Below are positions 52,801-61,980 of a stretch of DNA of 64,000 nucleotides, piece by piece. The DNA is from Caecitellus pseudoparvulus (taxonomy: Eukaryota > Bigyra: Bicosoecida): NCBI GenBank assembly GCA_965644315.1, contig CBFFRQ010000013.1, positions 868,001 to 932,000 of the forward strand. Direction: 5' to 3'. The position numbers were made by a program, and so were the translations under genes. Positions within the stretch are counted from its first letter, which is position 1; the number at the start of each line of letters is the position of its first letter. The notes under the pieces were generated by a model that did not search any database, was not told the DNA's origin, and saw only the letters and a list, made by a program, of their open reading frames with translations.

Positions 52801-54612
52801 CTGCTGCTGCTGTTGCTGCGCTGCCGTGTCCAGGGACGCCCGCTGCGCAGCTCCCTGAGCCACGGCTGCCGTGAGTGCTCTGTGCGCAGCTGCTGAGGAG
52901 TCGAGCAGGCCCTCACACCTCAGCCGTGCAATACCGTGGGGGTGGCAGGCGCTGGAGAGGGCAGCATCGCTGAGCACTTCCCAGGCGGCGGCGGCATCCA
53001 CACGAGCAAGGGCGGCCCACGGCGCAGTGACTCCGGGCGGTGGGGGAGTCGGCACTGGCGCTGACTCGGGCAGGGCAGCGGGGTGACTCGGGGCTGAGTC
53101 AGCGCCCTGGTCCTGGACAAGGTGACTCAGCAGAGCGCCCAGCCTGGCTGCTGTGGCTGGCCAAGCACATGCGCCCAGCTGCCCAGTGCCTGACACATCC
53201 ACAGCCCCCACTGCGCCCGCTGCTGCCTGGTCAGCGTCGGCCGGGTCTTGAGGAATGCTTTCCAGTTCGGCGGGGTCTGGGCGGCGCGGGGCGGGGAGTG
53301 GCCCCGCCCCCTCATCCAACGCGGCCTGCGCTGCATCCCGGTCGTGCAAGCGCAGGGTGAGGGGGTGGGTGAGAAGAGCTTCCCTCACGGAGTCAGCGGG
53401 GGCGGTGCCCAGCAGCACCGTTGTGCGGTGACTCCAGGCGATGCGAGGGAAGGCGGTGAGTGACTCCCGCGAGTCTGCCACCTCCCCAGCCTGTCCATGC
53501 GCCTCCGCCTCATCGTCTGAGCTGTCACTGTCGTCCGCGGCGGCGGCTGTGAAGGGCGTGCTGCCGACCAGGGCAGCTGGGTCGGCAGGTGTGACACGCG
53601 ATGTGAGCTCGCTCCACTGCACACGGGGCGTGAGGATGAGCCTGTCCAGCTCCGGCAATGCAGCGCCAAAGAGACGCCCAACGAGGCGAGGCGCTTGACA
53701 CACGCTTGCTGTGTGGCTGTAGCGATTTGGACAAAGAAAGGCCCGGACCTGGCCTGGCGTCGGCTGGCTCAGGGTGGTACCCGGGAGGTGGTGTGTCGCT
53801 GCCACGGTCAGCGTGAGAGGGTTCAGCTCCTCGCGGAGTGCCGGGGGCAGTAAGGGGTCGCCAACGCACTGCACGCTGATGACGCAGGTGCTGAGGGCGC
53901 TGGGGGGCGTGTACAAGTACGCGCCAGTGGGCAGTCCCAGGTCCGGTAGGGTCAGCGGCGCTTGAGGGGGGGCGGTGTCATCCTCAGCTGACGCAGGGGG
54001 CGTGCCCTTGCGCCCACTTTTGCGGGGCGGCGTGGCCGATCTCAGGTCGGGCGCGGGGGGCGATAGAAGGTTTGCATGTGGAGCTCGCCCGCATGCGACC
54101 ACCACAGGAGGCGACGTGCCGTCGAGCAGGGGGGAGACATCCAGGGGGCAGAACCACTGGTAGTGGTCCTGTGGGACTTCTGCCTCGCCCTGAGCCTGCC
54201 CGCTCCCAGCCCCACTGCCTGCCTGCCCGGCAAACACGACGCAGTGCGGCGCCCGAGCCAGGGCCACGGCAGTCGCTGCATCTCGTGGCAGCGCCAGCGG
54301 CGGCGACGACCACCGCTTGATGCGGGGAACGTACGGCACATCGCCATCTACATGTGCATGACCAGCCTTGGACCCCTTGCCACCGCCCTTGCCGCTCTTC
54401 TTGCTGCGTGCAGGGGCGCCCTGGCCTGCGTCGGTTTCTTCATGTGCATCGGCAACCACGTCCCGCCACGCCTCAGCGTCGTTCAAGGGGGGCGTCGCCC
54501 ACGGCAAGCCAGTGGGGAAGCAGCCACGAAAGTACGTGTTTTCTGCCCCAGCATCGTCAGGGACGACGGTGATGCAGATGCGCACCTCTGCGGGTTCCTG
54601 CGCCTCGGCCAT
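49882..54612 (-). CDS. Cilia- and flagella-associated protein, CFAP92-like
   Basis: This is a large single-exon protein of 1,576 residues. The segment HWRIFVVEGREVVRGAAGPELL, followed by DVRWRERLYVGTNLTLDTTHLG and LFELRRAQRLWTLKQCRLFPTRREL, matches the arrangement I know from CFAP92/KIAA1257 proteins (an ordered domain followed by a strand-rich block and a LFP motif). The C-terminal third has repeated short motifs with YP/FGYKNP and FREPYMDA seen in other axonemal microtubule-associated proteins. Long low-complexity runs (Ala, Gln, Gly, Ser) separate these blocks. The ATG at 54612 follows GCGGAAATCGC by 9 nt; an open frame continues upstream past the motif but is unlikely to be translated. 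Together with DRC2 it supports a flagellated organism. Exact orthology is uncertain. Confidence 0.65.
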   Translation of the reverse strand: MAEAQEPAEVRICITVVPDDAGAENTYFRGCFPTGLPWATPPLNDAEAWRDVVADAHEETDAGQGAPARSKKSGKGGGKGSKAGHAHVDGDVPYVPRIKRWSSPPLALPRDAATAVALARAPHCVVFAGQAGSGAGSGQAQGEAEVPQDHYQWFCPLDVSPLLDGTSPPVVVACGRAPHANLLSPPAPDLRSATPPRKSGRKGTPPASAEDDTAPPQAPLTLPDLGLPTGAYLYTPPSALSTCVISVQCVGDPLLPPALREELNPLTLTVAATHHLPGTTLSQPTPGQVRAFLCPNRYSHTASVCQAPRLVGRLFGAALPELDRLILTPRVQWSELTSRVTPADPAALVGSTPFTAAAADDSDSSDDEAEAHGQAGEVADSRESLTAFPRIAWSHRTTVLLGTAPADSVREALLTHPLTLRLHDRDAAQAALDEGAGPLPAPRRPDPAELESIPQDPADADQAAAGAVGAVDVSGTGQLGACAWPATAARLGALLSHLVQDQGADSAPSHPAALPESAPVPTPPPPGVTAPWAALARVDAAAAWEVLSDAALSSACHPHGIARLRCEGLLDSSAAAHRALTAAVAQGAAQRASLDTAAQQQQQQAAAQRRLSQFHSRGGVAAAPDAGAGTVAQPAETDAATATEAPSCISLSASVDMLPRRRTAVPRGGEDAPGLSPAQALARDTAAYTAVGCRTVVSFSLARPLEAGVTGAAAATGSNTNTVGRCVLVTRYQDDSALRQVNALLQSLNTARMTAHLTHEQAAKAAAAAAAAATSARASPRGKGKRSGRKQRSPRDDEKAAAAAAAAAEAAAREVMAQTASAARPGIAGVQVERLAAVELAPEETAAVHAGDLDILTAWQVVDRHWRIFVVEGREVVRGAAGPELLAPGEDGVTPIVAGSGDGTVRPVFAASMQVLRAVLGRQWANSAQRKLLSNPDVRWRERLYVGTNLTLDTTHLGRRLARIVQGLDTYSADPARSTAEAATAARKLFELRRAQRLWTLKQCRLFPTRRELAALALREGATVTHEDMEGRVARQADIDASLAGLGAAAGRRGTTLPSSIADTSTAWGGGGAPAEGGGGDTTVASQTGAPPPTRRSTSRTSRKEATVTTFREYDALSSALATARQGVDFLQRNKDAVGHLSAQLTSALEATGQSRAQQRQLPPDVLQAMQAGQAFSYSGQSRSVMQAQRAAHTAMAARDTKHAYVYADSSAAGGLLGATVPRADPDTEAATEAAAAAAAALTPSGFAYPKPTPIAQKRRHAKAPQDAHSAAFREPYMDAAEQAARQREAERQQVLAVGGHRPGWGHAPMVGREFGYKNPATGEDESARFNTSVHAASHAAKQVAEQTARAEAEAWAQRVVVDAKQVKWRGHSTPHAAPGTADKYKPLLADAPATLALRAAHAAKTPSGKVHALYEDRLAVDTVHRDAGASQEHLHTSTQALHPAQPPHDAAKLAASASAGSLRDAGLRAISALAGQQGVTPLALSFRGRTPDGPSNASLTSGAGAGLTRRGAWASGLLKSPQLATATGLSPRRQTSGAGPFSPIVTSQSRSAADVLHKPHIQPLPTALRSGPQWG

Positions 54613-54621
54613 GTTGCCCAA

Positions 54622-54632
54622 GCGATTTCCGC
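54622..54632. promoter_or_regulatory. GCGGAAATCGC element upstream of the CFAP92-like gene
   Basis: On the coding strand GTGCGGAAATCGCTTGGGC ends a few bases before the ATG at 54612. The GCGGAAAT orientation is the same as in the C2/NlpC gene. Confidence 0.5.
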
Positions 54633-54801
54633 ACTGGCCAGGCTTGCAGGTGCAAGCCCAGGCAGCGCGACACGTCGGCAGCACCCCAAGCAGTGCCAAC
54701 AATAGTACCAATATTATGTAGAAACGTGGCGGGTTTCACCAGGCGCCTGATTTGCTGGGCGCGTGGCGATGCCAGCGTACATTGCGGACCCACTGGCTCC
54801 C

Positions 54802-56087
54802 TCACACAGCCACGGTGGCAGCAGCAGGGGGCACGAAGCCCGGCAGGCCCTCGCCCGCCCGGGCGACGGGGGACACCGTGGGCGGTGCGGTGAACTGGTC
54901 GTCTGTGGGGAAGTCCCGCACCTCCGCCTGGGCCTGGGCGACGATGTCGCGGGCCAGCATGTCGATGGCGATCTTGTTGTCCCGGGCGCGGGGGATGATG
55001 AAGTCGGCATGGCGCATGGACGGCGCCACGAACGTCTCGAAGCCCGGCTTGACGAAGGTCTGGTACTGGTGCAGGACAGACTCCACGTCGCGCTTGCGCT
55101 CGACGATGTCGCGGCGCAGGCGCCTGGCCAGGCAGACGTCCAGGTCCTCCATGGTGAACATGGTGACGTCACACTGGGACCTGGGGCGGGCGCGGCGACG
55201 GAGGGGGGGCTGCAGCACGCCGTGGCGAGAAGCGGCGTGGAGTGGCGCTGCACGCACCTCACGGCATCCACATGCAGCGTGAAAATGCCGTCCACGATGA
55301 CGACGTGGGCACGCTCGATGCGCTTGGTCTCTTTCAAACGCTTGTGTGTGGAGAAGTCGTACATGGGCACGTCCACTGGCTCGCCATTCTGTGAGGAGGG
55401 GGAGCAGGCGTGTTCAGTGTGGCTGTAGACGCAGTGTTTCGAGAGCAAATTCCGCAGCCAAGCAGCCCCCTGAACAAGGCCCCCCAGACGCCTCACCTTC
55501 ATCATGGCCAGGTGCTGCGCCAGCAGCTGGTGGTCAATGGCATCTGGGACGTCAAAGTTCCACTTGGTGGCGTCTGCGCCCTTGGGCAGCGTGATGTAGT
55601 AGCTGTCGGCAGACATGGACACGACGATGCAGGTCGGGCCCATGCGCTTCTTGATGAGGTTGGCGATGGAGGTCTTCCCGGAGCCCGACGCGCCGCCCAC
55701 GCCCACGACGATGCAGCTGGAGCCCTCCAGAGACGTGCGGCGGTGCCTGAAGTACTGGTTCCGCACCACCACATTGCGCTTGTCCTCGGGGTCGGCGGGG
55801 GAGCTGGACCGCGCCGAGGCATCCCCTGCGCCAGCCACCGCCGCAGCCAGCTCTTTGGAGCCAGCTGTGGAGGAGGCACTGCCTGTCCGCTGCGTAGTGG
55901 GGGCGCTGGCGTCGCCCAGCCCTCCAGCAGGGGCAGCAGCCTTGGACGTTGCGCTGTGAAGCGCCATGCCAGCAGCGAAGGCCAGCCCGCCCACCACCAC
56001 CGCGCCAGCAGCAGCTGCCCAGAGCGGGACAGAGGGCGGCGCCTGCGTCGCAGGGCCAGGGGTCGCGGTGGTGCTGGTGGAGGCCAT
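54802..56087 (-). CDS. Uridine kinase/phosphoribulokinase-family P-loop kinase, membrane-anchored
   Basis: This 362-residue P-loop kinase is related to uridine-cytidine kinases, which phosphorylate nucleosides in pyrimidine salvage. Exons are 56087-55497, 55388-55263 and 55173-54802, all phase 0. An N-terminal membrane helix (VPLWAAAAGAVVVGGLAFAAG) and a Ser/Ala-rich linker precede the kinase. Walker A is GVGGASGSGKTS (about 130-140), followed by MSADSYYITLP, NFDVPDAIDHQLL, PVDVPMYDFSTHKR and VVIVDGIFTLH, then LDVCLARRLRRDIVERKRD of the lid region. All these match the family. The membrane anchor is unusual for UCK. No C-terminal UPRT domain is present. The 108-nt first intron carries AAATTCCGC, a variant of the repeated element. 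Confidence 0.83.
55446..55456. promoter_or_regulatory. CTGCGGAATTT, variant element in the kinase first intron
   Basis: One base away from the exact motif (GCGGAATT instead of GCGGAAAT), inside intron 1 about 630 nt downstream of the ATG. Listed because of its position; weak on its own. Confidence 0.3.
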
Positions 56088-56495
56088 GTTGGTGATGGCG
56101 TGCGCCAGTGGCAGCTTGCGAGGTGTGGCGAGTGCAAGGGGCAGTGGGGGGCTGCAGTGAACCTGTGGGCAGGCAAGATTGGTGTGTGGTGGATTTTGTT
56201 CAAGGCAGGGGCGTTTCAAATGCTGCCTGGTATTGACGGAGGCTCGACTGGTTGTGGTCGAGGGGGGGTGGCGTTTGTGTGAGAGGGGGGGAGTGGCCCG
56301 AGTTGGCACCCTGCGCCACGTAAATCACTGCGTTAGTCGTAAAGTGAAGCGAGGCAGTGGGTGAGGTACCCATCTACACGACAAGGAAGTGCTGGGAACT
56401 GGCGCAACCTGCCTGGCCCGCGAGTGTAGGCGTTCTGGAGCCTGGCCTGGTGTTGTGCGGGTCAATTTCCGCCCAGCCTGGCCGCTCCCTGCACC
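56088..56495. promoter_or_regulatory. Divergent promoter region between kinase and GT90 genes
   Basis: This 408-nt region separates two divergent starts. ATTTCCGC at 56465-56472 lies 23 nt upstream of the GT90 ATG, written CAATTTCCGCCC on the + strand. I see no gene between; the open frame on the minus strand that runs up to 56309 has no support beyond the kinase ATG. Confidence 0.5.
56465..56472. promoter_or_regulatory. ATTTCCGC element upstream of the GT90 gene
   Basis: GTCAATTTCCGCCCAG on the coding strand, 23 nt before the ATG at 56496. Confidence 0.5.
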
Positions 56496-59400
56496 ATGGC
56501 AGAGGTCGGCAAGCGCATTGCGGAATCGTGAGTCGGCGCGGCGAGCTATGCAGGCTGTGTGCAAGTAAAGCGCAGCGGCCTGCACTCTCTGAGCGTTGTG
56601 CATGCACAGGGGAGACCGCCGCTTCGTGGTGCGCGGCATCTACGATGCCGAGGCAGATGCACGGCTGGGTTTCCAGGCCTCCCAGACCTTCGACACTGCA
56701 GCGGAAGGCAAGGCGTGGTACAAGGACGTCCAGTGCTCGACGAATCCCTCCTTTCCCTCCTGCAAGCACCTGTACACGACGGCATGTGACTGGCGCCAGG
56801 TGCAGGAACTGTTGCTGAACCCGCTCGCTCGCCTTCGCGAGGTGCTGCCTGTGCGCCCGCCGCCAGAGCACGGCGTGACGGACAACAGGTTCCTGGCAGA
56901 GCAAGGCATCACACGGGAACTGTCCTCGCGCCTGGACCTGCCCATTCACGCGGCCACCAACGAGGCGTCCACCCTGCACACGCTGCGGTATCTGTTTCAC
57001 CACATGCGCTGCGGCATCTTCGTCGCCATTCGCCGGGGCGCCTTGGCCATGTTCGTGCCGTTTGTGAACCGGGAGTACACGAACACGTGGGGGGGGCAGC
57101 TGGAGTTGGAGGGCGGCGCGACAGTGGAGGGGTACTACGAGCGCAAGAACGCAGAGCAGAAGTGGCCCGAGCGACCCATCCCCGACAAGAACAGGTGGTG
57201 GGCCAACGGCAACATCATGTGCAATGTGGAGAGCCCCAACTTCTGGGGCGACTCCTACCTCGGCCAGCTGCGCCACATGCTGGAGGCCACCTGTGCCGCG
57301 CACGAGGTGCCAGACGTGGAGTTCTTCATCAACAAGCGGGATTTTCCTCAGCTCAAGGCGAACTTGACGGAGCCGTACGACTTCCTCTTCAACGCGCCAG
57401 ACCAGCCCCTGCCTCGGGAAAAATACCCCACGTATGCCCCCATCGCATCTTTCTTTGTGTCCTCTGACGGCTCCTTCGCCGACATTCCGCTCGTGTGCAC
57501 AGACGACTGGGAAACTGCCACCGGCCTGGTGTTCCCGCCCTCCTTCAAAGACCTGCGGTCCAAGGCCAACCGCGGCAAGCACGTCATGCCATGGGCACAA
57601 CGCAGTGCCACTGCCGTGTTCCGCGGCAACTCCACAGGCCCCGGTGTGGCGCCCCAAACCAACCAGCGCCTTCTCCTAGCTGCACTCAGCGCCGCCTGGG
57701 CCAAGGACCCCCGGTACAACGAGCGCAACCCAGTGGACGGCGAGGCGTACTTGGATGCAGGCGTGGTGGGGTACAACATGCGTGACCGCAAGCTGCTGGG
57801 CCACCCCATGACGTACTTGAAGCCCCGCAGCCTGGGCATCCCCCGTGTGCCGCGTGTGCCCATGTACGAACAGAGCAGCTTCAAGTACCAGCTGTACGTG
57901 GACGGCCACTGCGCAGCCATGCGGTACCTGTCCATGATTCCCCTGGGCGGTGTCATCCTGCGTGTGGCCAGCATGGTGCAAGCAGACGCCATCTGGTACT
58001 GGCCGCTGCTGAAGCCGTACGACATCCATGCCGACCAGCCCGACCCCCATGGCGACCACATCCCAGTGAAGGCAGACCTGTCAGACCTCGCACAGATCAT
58101 CACCTGGTGCAAACAACACGACGCCGAGTGCCAGGCCATCGCAGCCAACGCAGCTGCCCTGTACGACAGGCTGGTGAACGAGGCGGGGCAGATGGAGTAC
58201 ACCGCCTTGATGCTGCATGAGATGGCGGCGCGGTTCCGGTCGCGCCACGTCGCATCCAGCGACGCCACGCGCGCGGCAGTGGACGCAGATGTCGCTGGTG
58301 CTGACCACCCCGCCAATGCGACGGTGCCGCGCAAGGCTGTGCCGGATGAGGTGGTGCAGCCCTGGCGAGTGCTGCAGCTGGTGGAGCCGACGCAGGTGTT
58401 CCCGCCCGTGTTCAACACAGCAGGTCGCAGGCTGCGACCCATGTTCAAGACACGTCGCAGGTGGACCGCAGCGCCCAGCTTCAAGCAGCGGGATGTGCTG
58501 GCAGCGGCGCTGGCTGAGGAGGAGGAGGGGGGGGAGGTGCCCACTCCCGCTGTGGACACGCCACACCCTGAGGAAGGCATTGGCGTCCAGGAGGACATGC
58601 CCGAGGTGCAGGGGGGGGAAGTGGCTATCCTGGACGCGGGGCACTCAGCCACACTTCGCGCCCCTCTGGGTCCGGCACCCCTGTGGCCTGCCGGTGCGGA
58701 GCAGGCACCGCCCATGCAAGCGCCAGTGCGCTGCTCGCTGTGGGGTGTGCACGGGTACGACTGGTTCGGGGAGGACAACGCCGAGTACACTGCGTGCGAA
58801 GCCAGTGTCGCTGTCCCGCCCGTGCCGGCCCCCTTGGCCAATCCCGGTGCCACCCCCACCCCCACCCCCAAGGCTGCCAAGGCTGCCGCTTCAGCTCCTG
58901 TTCCGCCCTCAGACACTGTCCTGTCCTTGGACGTCCTGGGCCCCGCTGGCGCACGGTATGCCTCCTTGGTGCCCTCCTCGGCCAGGGCCAGCGCCGGGTC
59001 AGGGGGGGGTGCTGCCCTGCCCCCCCTGTCCAAGGACATGCACCTGGGCAGTGGGCGTGCGCTGCATGAGGTGCAGGCACAGAAACGCAAGGCACTTCTG
59101 GCCCGGCTGCAGAAGGAGAAGGCAGGTGCAGGAGGGCGCAACACAGGCCTCATTGCCGCGATGAAAGCTCGCACTGCGTCAGCCGTGGCTGCGCGAGAGG
59201 CGCGTGAGCGGGAGGCAGCAGCCCTTGCCCCTACCGCTGCCAGCAGGACTGGCGGCCGTCAGGTTGGCGGTGCGAAGCGGCAACGGGGTGGTGGCGGCCG
59301 GGCGCAGGGAAGGCGTGCTCGGGCAGCTGGCGGGCGACAGGGTGGCGCTGCTGTGGGTGCGGACTTCATTGCAGGGGAGGAGGACAGTGGGGAGGAGGAG

Positions 59401-59847
59401 GAGGAGGCTAGTGACGTGGAGAGCTTGTTGGAGAGCGATGTGGAGGAGGAGGGGGACAGCGACGAGGACGAGAGCCTGGCAGACAGCGACGAGGAGGAGG
59501 GGGATGACTCGGACGGCGACGGCTTGGAGGGGGATGAGGACGACTCAGCCTCAGACACGCCCGCTGCCAAGAAGCCACGGCGGGGCACGCTGGCAGATGT
59601 CGCGTTGACGTTCGGCGGGCAGGTGACGAATGGCGACGAATCGTCCTCCGAATCGGACACGTCTGACGGCGCCGCGGCGCTGGCTGCAGCAGACGCATCC
59701 GCTGACGCCGCGCTGGCAGCAGGGGCAGCGAAAGCGGTGGCCTCTGTGCAAGGCATGGGCAAGACGCTGGAAGCTGCTGCGGCCGAGATGCAGGAGGCCG
59801 AGGGCGGGGAGTACGACATTGAAGAGGAGGGTTTCTTGGAGTTTTGA
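56496..59847 (+). CDS. GT90/CAP10-like glycosyltransferase with long acidic C-terminus
   Basis: This protein of 1,089 residues has its first 11 codons (MAEVGKRIAES) in exon 56496-56527 and the rest in 56610-59847; the 82-nt intron is phase 2. The central part fits the CAP10/DUF821 fold of GT90 enzymes: AQRSATAVFRGNSTGPG, then KYQLYVDGHCAAMRYLSMIP followed by LGGVILRV, and KPYDIHAD. Such enzymes transfer glucose or xylose to proteins or polysaccharides, normally in the secretory pathway, yet no signal peptide is visible here. The C-terminal 450 residues are low complexity, ending in long Asp/Glu/Ser runs (EEDSGEEEEEASDVESLLES, DEDESLADSDEEEGDD) and basic patches, more typical of nuclear proteins. 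Location and activity are therefore unclear. Its TGA abuts the stop of the next gene (TGATCA). Confidence 0.7.
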
Positions 59848-61980
59848 TCAGGCCTCCTTGACCAGTTTCAGCAGGGGCAGCGCTGCGGGGCCCAGCGTGC
59901 CCAGTCCTTGCATGGCCAGGGCGGACACGCGAGCGCGAATGTCGGAGTGCACGTGTGCCACCAGTGCTGCACAGGAGACAGATGCGAATGCCGGTTGGTG
60001 GCAGCAGTGCTGAGCCAGGCCAGTAGCATCGTTGCAGCCAGACCAGGCCAGGAAAGCGTCCCGCAAGGCCAGCATGCAACGGGCCGCATGCAGCGCAGCC
60101 TGCACGCTGTGGCCAGGCTGCAGCCCTTCCCGCGCAATGCACAGCACCTCCTCCGTGCAAGACTCGGCACAGTCGGGAGGCAGCAGCGCTCTCCACGCTG
60201 CCAGGGTGTGCGCTGCGGCCGCCGTGCGCTGTTCGCTGGCGTGTTCAGCGGAAACACTGCGTGAGTGCTTGCGGTGCCACAGCAGTGGCGTGCCGATGTT
60301 TCCGACGGCTGCAGGGGCCTCAGGGGGATCTGCACTGAAAGACAACTTGCGCAGCCACAGCGCATAGTCCTCTGCATGCCCGTCAGCGGCTCTGTACGGC
60401 GTGTCGCCCCACCACTCCCGCGTCGCAACGAGGGTTGGGTGCACGAGGCTGCACTGCCACAGCATGCGCCAAGCCAGCAACACCGGGTGGCACGGCTGTC
60501 GAGACACCACAAAGTCCCCGGGCTCTGGGCAGGGCGCCACCACGTCAGAGGAGCTGGCATCAAAGAGTGCCGCAGCGGCGCCACAGGCTTGCAGGCCGTT
60601 CCCGCGCATGTGCAGGATTGTGCTGCTCAGGCGATGTGGAACACAGACGTCGTCGGCATCCATGCGTGCAATGTACTCGGCGTGTGGGCGGCAGACAGCC
60701 AGGCCCCTGTTTAGCGCCACAGCAACGCCGCATTGCTGGTCCAGGTGGAGCAGGGTGCAGCGTGCGTTGCTGGCGGTTTGAGAAGCGCTGTCATGATGCA
60801 GAGGCCCCCACAGGTCCTCTGCTGCCTTGCATAGAACCTCCCACGTGTCATCGCTACTGCCGTCGTCGACAACGACGGTGTGCGTGTCCAGGTCCAATTG
60901 AGCGCCGCTACTCTGTGCAGCGATGCTGCCCAGCGCAGCCACCACAGTGTCTGCTGCGTTGTGCGTGGGCATGACGATGTCCACGGCACAAGGCGGCACG
61001 GTGGAGCCTTCTGGTGCAGGTTCCTTTGATTCCAGCTCGAATAATCCAATGTGCACGGAGGAAAAGTGGTGTCCAGCGTAGCTTGCTGCGTTGAGCCGAC
61101 TTGGGCCACCTGCCAGCTGCAACAGGCCCTCTGCACTTGTGCAGGGCGCGCCCTCGGCGTCCGATTCAAAGACGGCATTGGAAAAGTGATCTTGTACTCG
61201 ATTTACCGTGATGCAGGTGCAACAAGGGGCTACTGGGCATGCCATGAGTGGTGTGCGGTCAGGTGGAGTGTCTTGCGGCAAAAGTGCTGCAATGCCCTCG
61301 CCGCGGCACACGCGAGCACCTGCGGCCTCCAGCAAGTTCGGGTGAGACAAGGGGTTCGTGTCACCGCTTTCGCCAGCGACGCTCGCGAGGATCCTCTCCA
61401 CAGCGCCCGCCCTGAGGGCTGTCGCACACAACTCAAACGGGTACCGCCAGTCCCCGCTGCCTGCCTGCGCCGTTTGAAGGGGCCCTGTGCAGAAGCTGGC
61501 GGGCACCGACTGGCGATGGCGCAGGGACAGCTTGGGCACAGAGCAAACTGCATCAGGGGGGTGTGCATACTCGACGCTGGGGTGCAGCTTGAAGTGGAAG
61601 CAGGCAACAGCTGGGTTGGACAGCGCGGCATGGGCTGCCGACCAGGCAAAGGCGGCATGAAAGCACACATCGTCCACAAAGAAAGCAAGGACGGGCACGC
61701 GCGAGGCAATGTCAGCGACGGTGCTCTTCAGGATGTCAGCGAAGGCTCCGCCGGGTGTGGCAGCCTCGGGCTTGGCCTTCACGTGTGGTCCGGCTCGCTT
61801 GAATTCCGCAGCATACCCCGCCTCGAAGGCCTCAGTGCTGGCGGTGAAGATGACGTGTGTCTGGATGGGCCCGTCCACCGCATACTCATCCATGCTGGCC
61901 AGCAACTGCCCCAGCTGCCATGGGCGGTCTTTAGAAAAGACGATGGCTTCGCACTGGAGCACCTGCGCTGCAGCCGCCAT
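59848..61980 (-). CDS. Two-domain glycosyltransferase (GT2-type C-terminal domain)
   Basis: This 710-residue protein appears to join two glycosyltransferase-like modules. The N-terminal half starts CEAIVFSKDRPWQLGQLLAS, a strand-loop with a basic nucleotide-binding position seen in GT-A like proteins, with VPVLAFFVDDVCFH as a candidate DxD-region. The C-terminal half is a clear GT2 domain: VDIVMPTHNAADTVVAALGS, THTVVVDDGSSDDTWEVL, GVAVALNRGLAVC, and YIARMDADDVCVPHRLSS with the DADD metal-binding motif, then the ED-type motif DGHAEDYALWLRKL. It resembles the GT2 of B3GNTL1 (queuosine-tRNA galactosyltransferase) only in general layout. No signal peptide is seen. The ATG at 61980 begins MAAAAQVLQ; an open frame upstream to 62739 overlaps the next gene's coding region and is not credited. 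Confidence 0.75.
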   Translation of the reverse strand: MAAAAQVLQCEAIVFSKDRPWQLGQLLASMDEYAVDGPIQTHVIFTASTEAFEAGYAAEFKRAGPHVKAKPEAATPGGAFADILKSTVADIASRVPVLAFFVDDVCFHAAFAWSAAHAALSNPAVACFHFKLHPSVEYAHPPDAVCSVPKLSLRHRQSVPASFCTGPLQTAQAGSGDWRYPFELCATALRAGAVERILASVAGESGDTNPLSHPNLLEAAGARVCRGEGIAALLPQDTPPDRTPLMACPVAPCCTCITVNRVQDHFSNAVFESDAEGAPCTSAEGLLQLAGGPSRLNAASYAGHHFSSVHIGLFELESKEPAPEGSTVPPCAVDIVMPTHNAADTVVAALGSIAAQSSGAQLDLDTHTVVVDDGSSDDTWEVLCKAAEDLWGPLHHDSASQTASNARCTLLHLDQQCGVAVALNRGLAVCRPHAEYIARMDADDVCVPHRLSSTILHMRGNGLQACGAAAALFDASSSDVVAPCPEPGDFVVSRQPCHPVLLAWRMLWQCSLVHPTLVATREWWGDTPYRAADGHAEDYALWLRKLSFSADPPEAPAAVGNIGTPLLWHRKHSRSVSAEHASEQRTAAAAHTLAAWRALLPPDCAESCTEEVLCIAREGLQPGHSVQAALHAARCMLALRDAFLAWSGCNDATGLAQHCCHQPAFASVSCAALVAHVHSDIRARVSALAMQGLGTLGPAALPLLKLVKEA

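Noticed and set aside
5955-55456. Introns as introner elements (transposon-derived introns)
   Set aside because: Apart from the short repeated motif the introns share no sequence, have different lengths and show no terminal repeats or target duplications, so they are not a recent introner family.
57348-59174. 608-residue open frame on the - strand
   Set aside because: Antisense to the GT90 gene; the GT90 frame has clear motifs and the antisense product does not.
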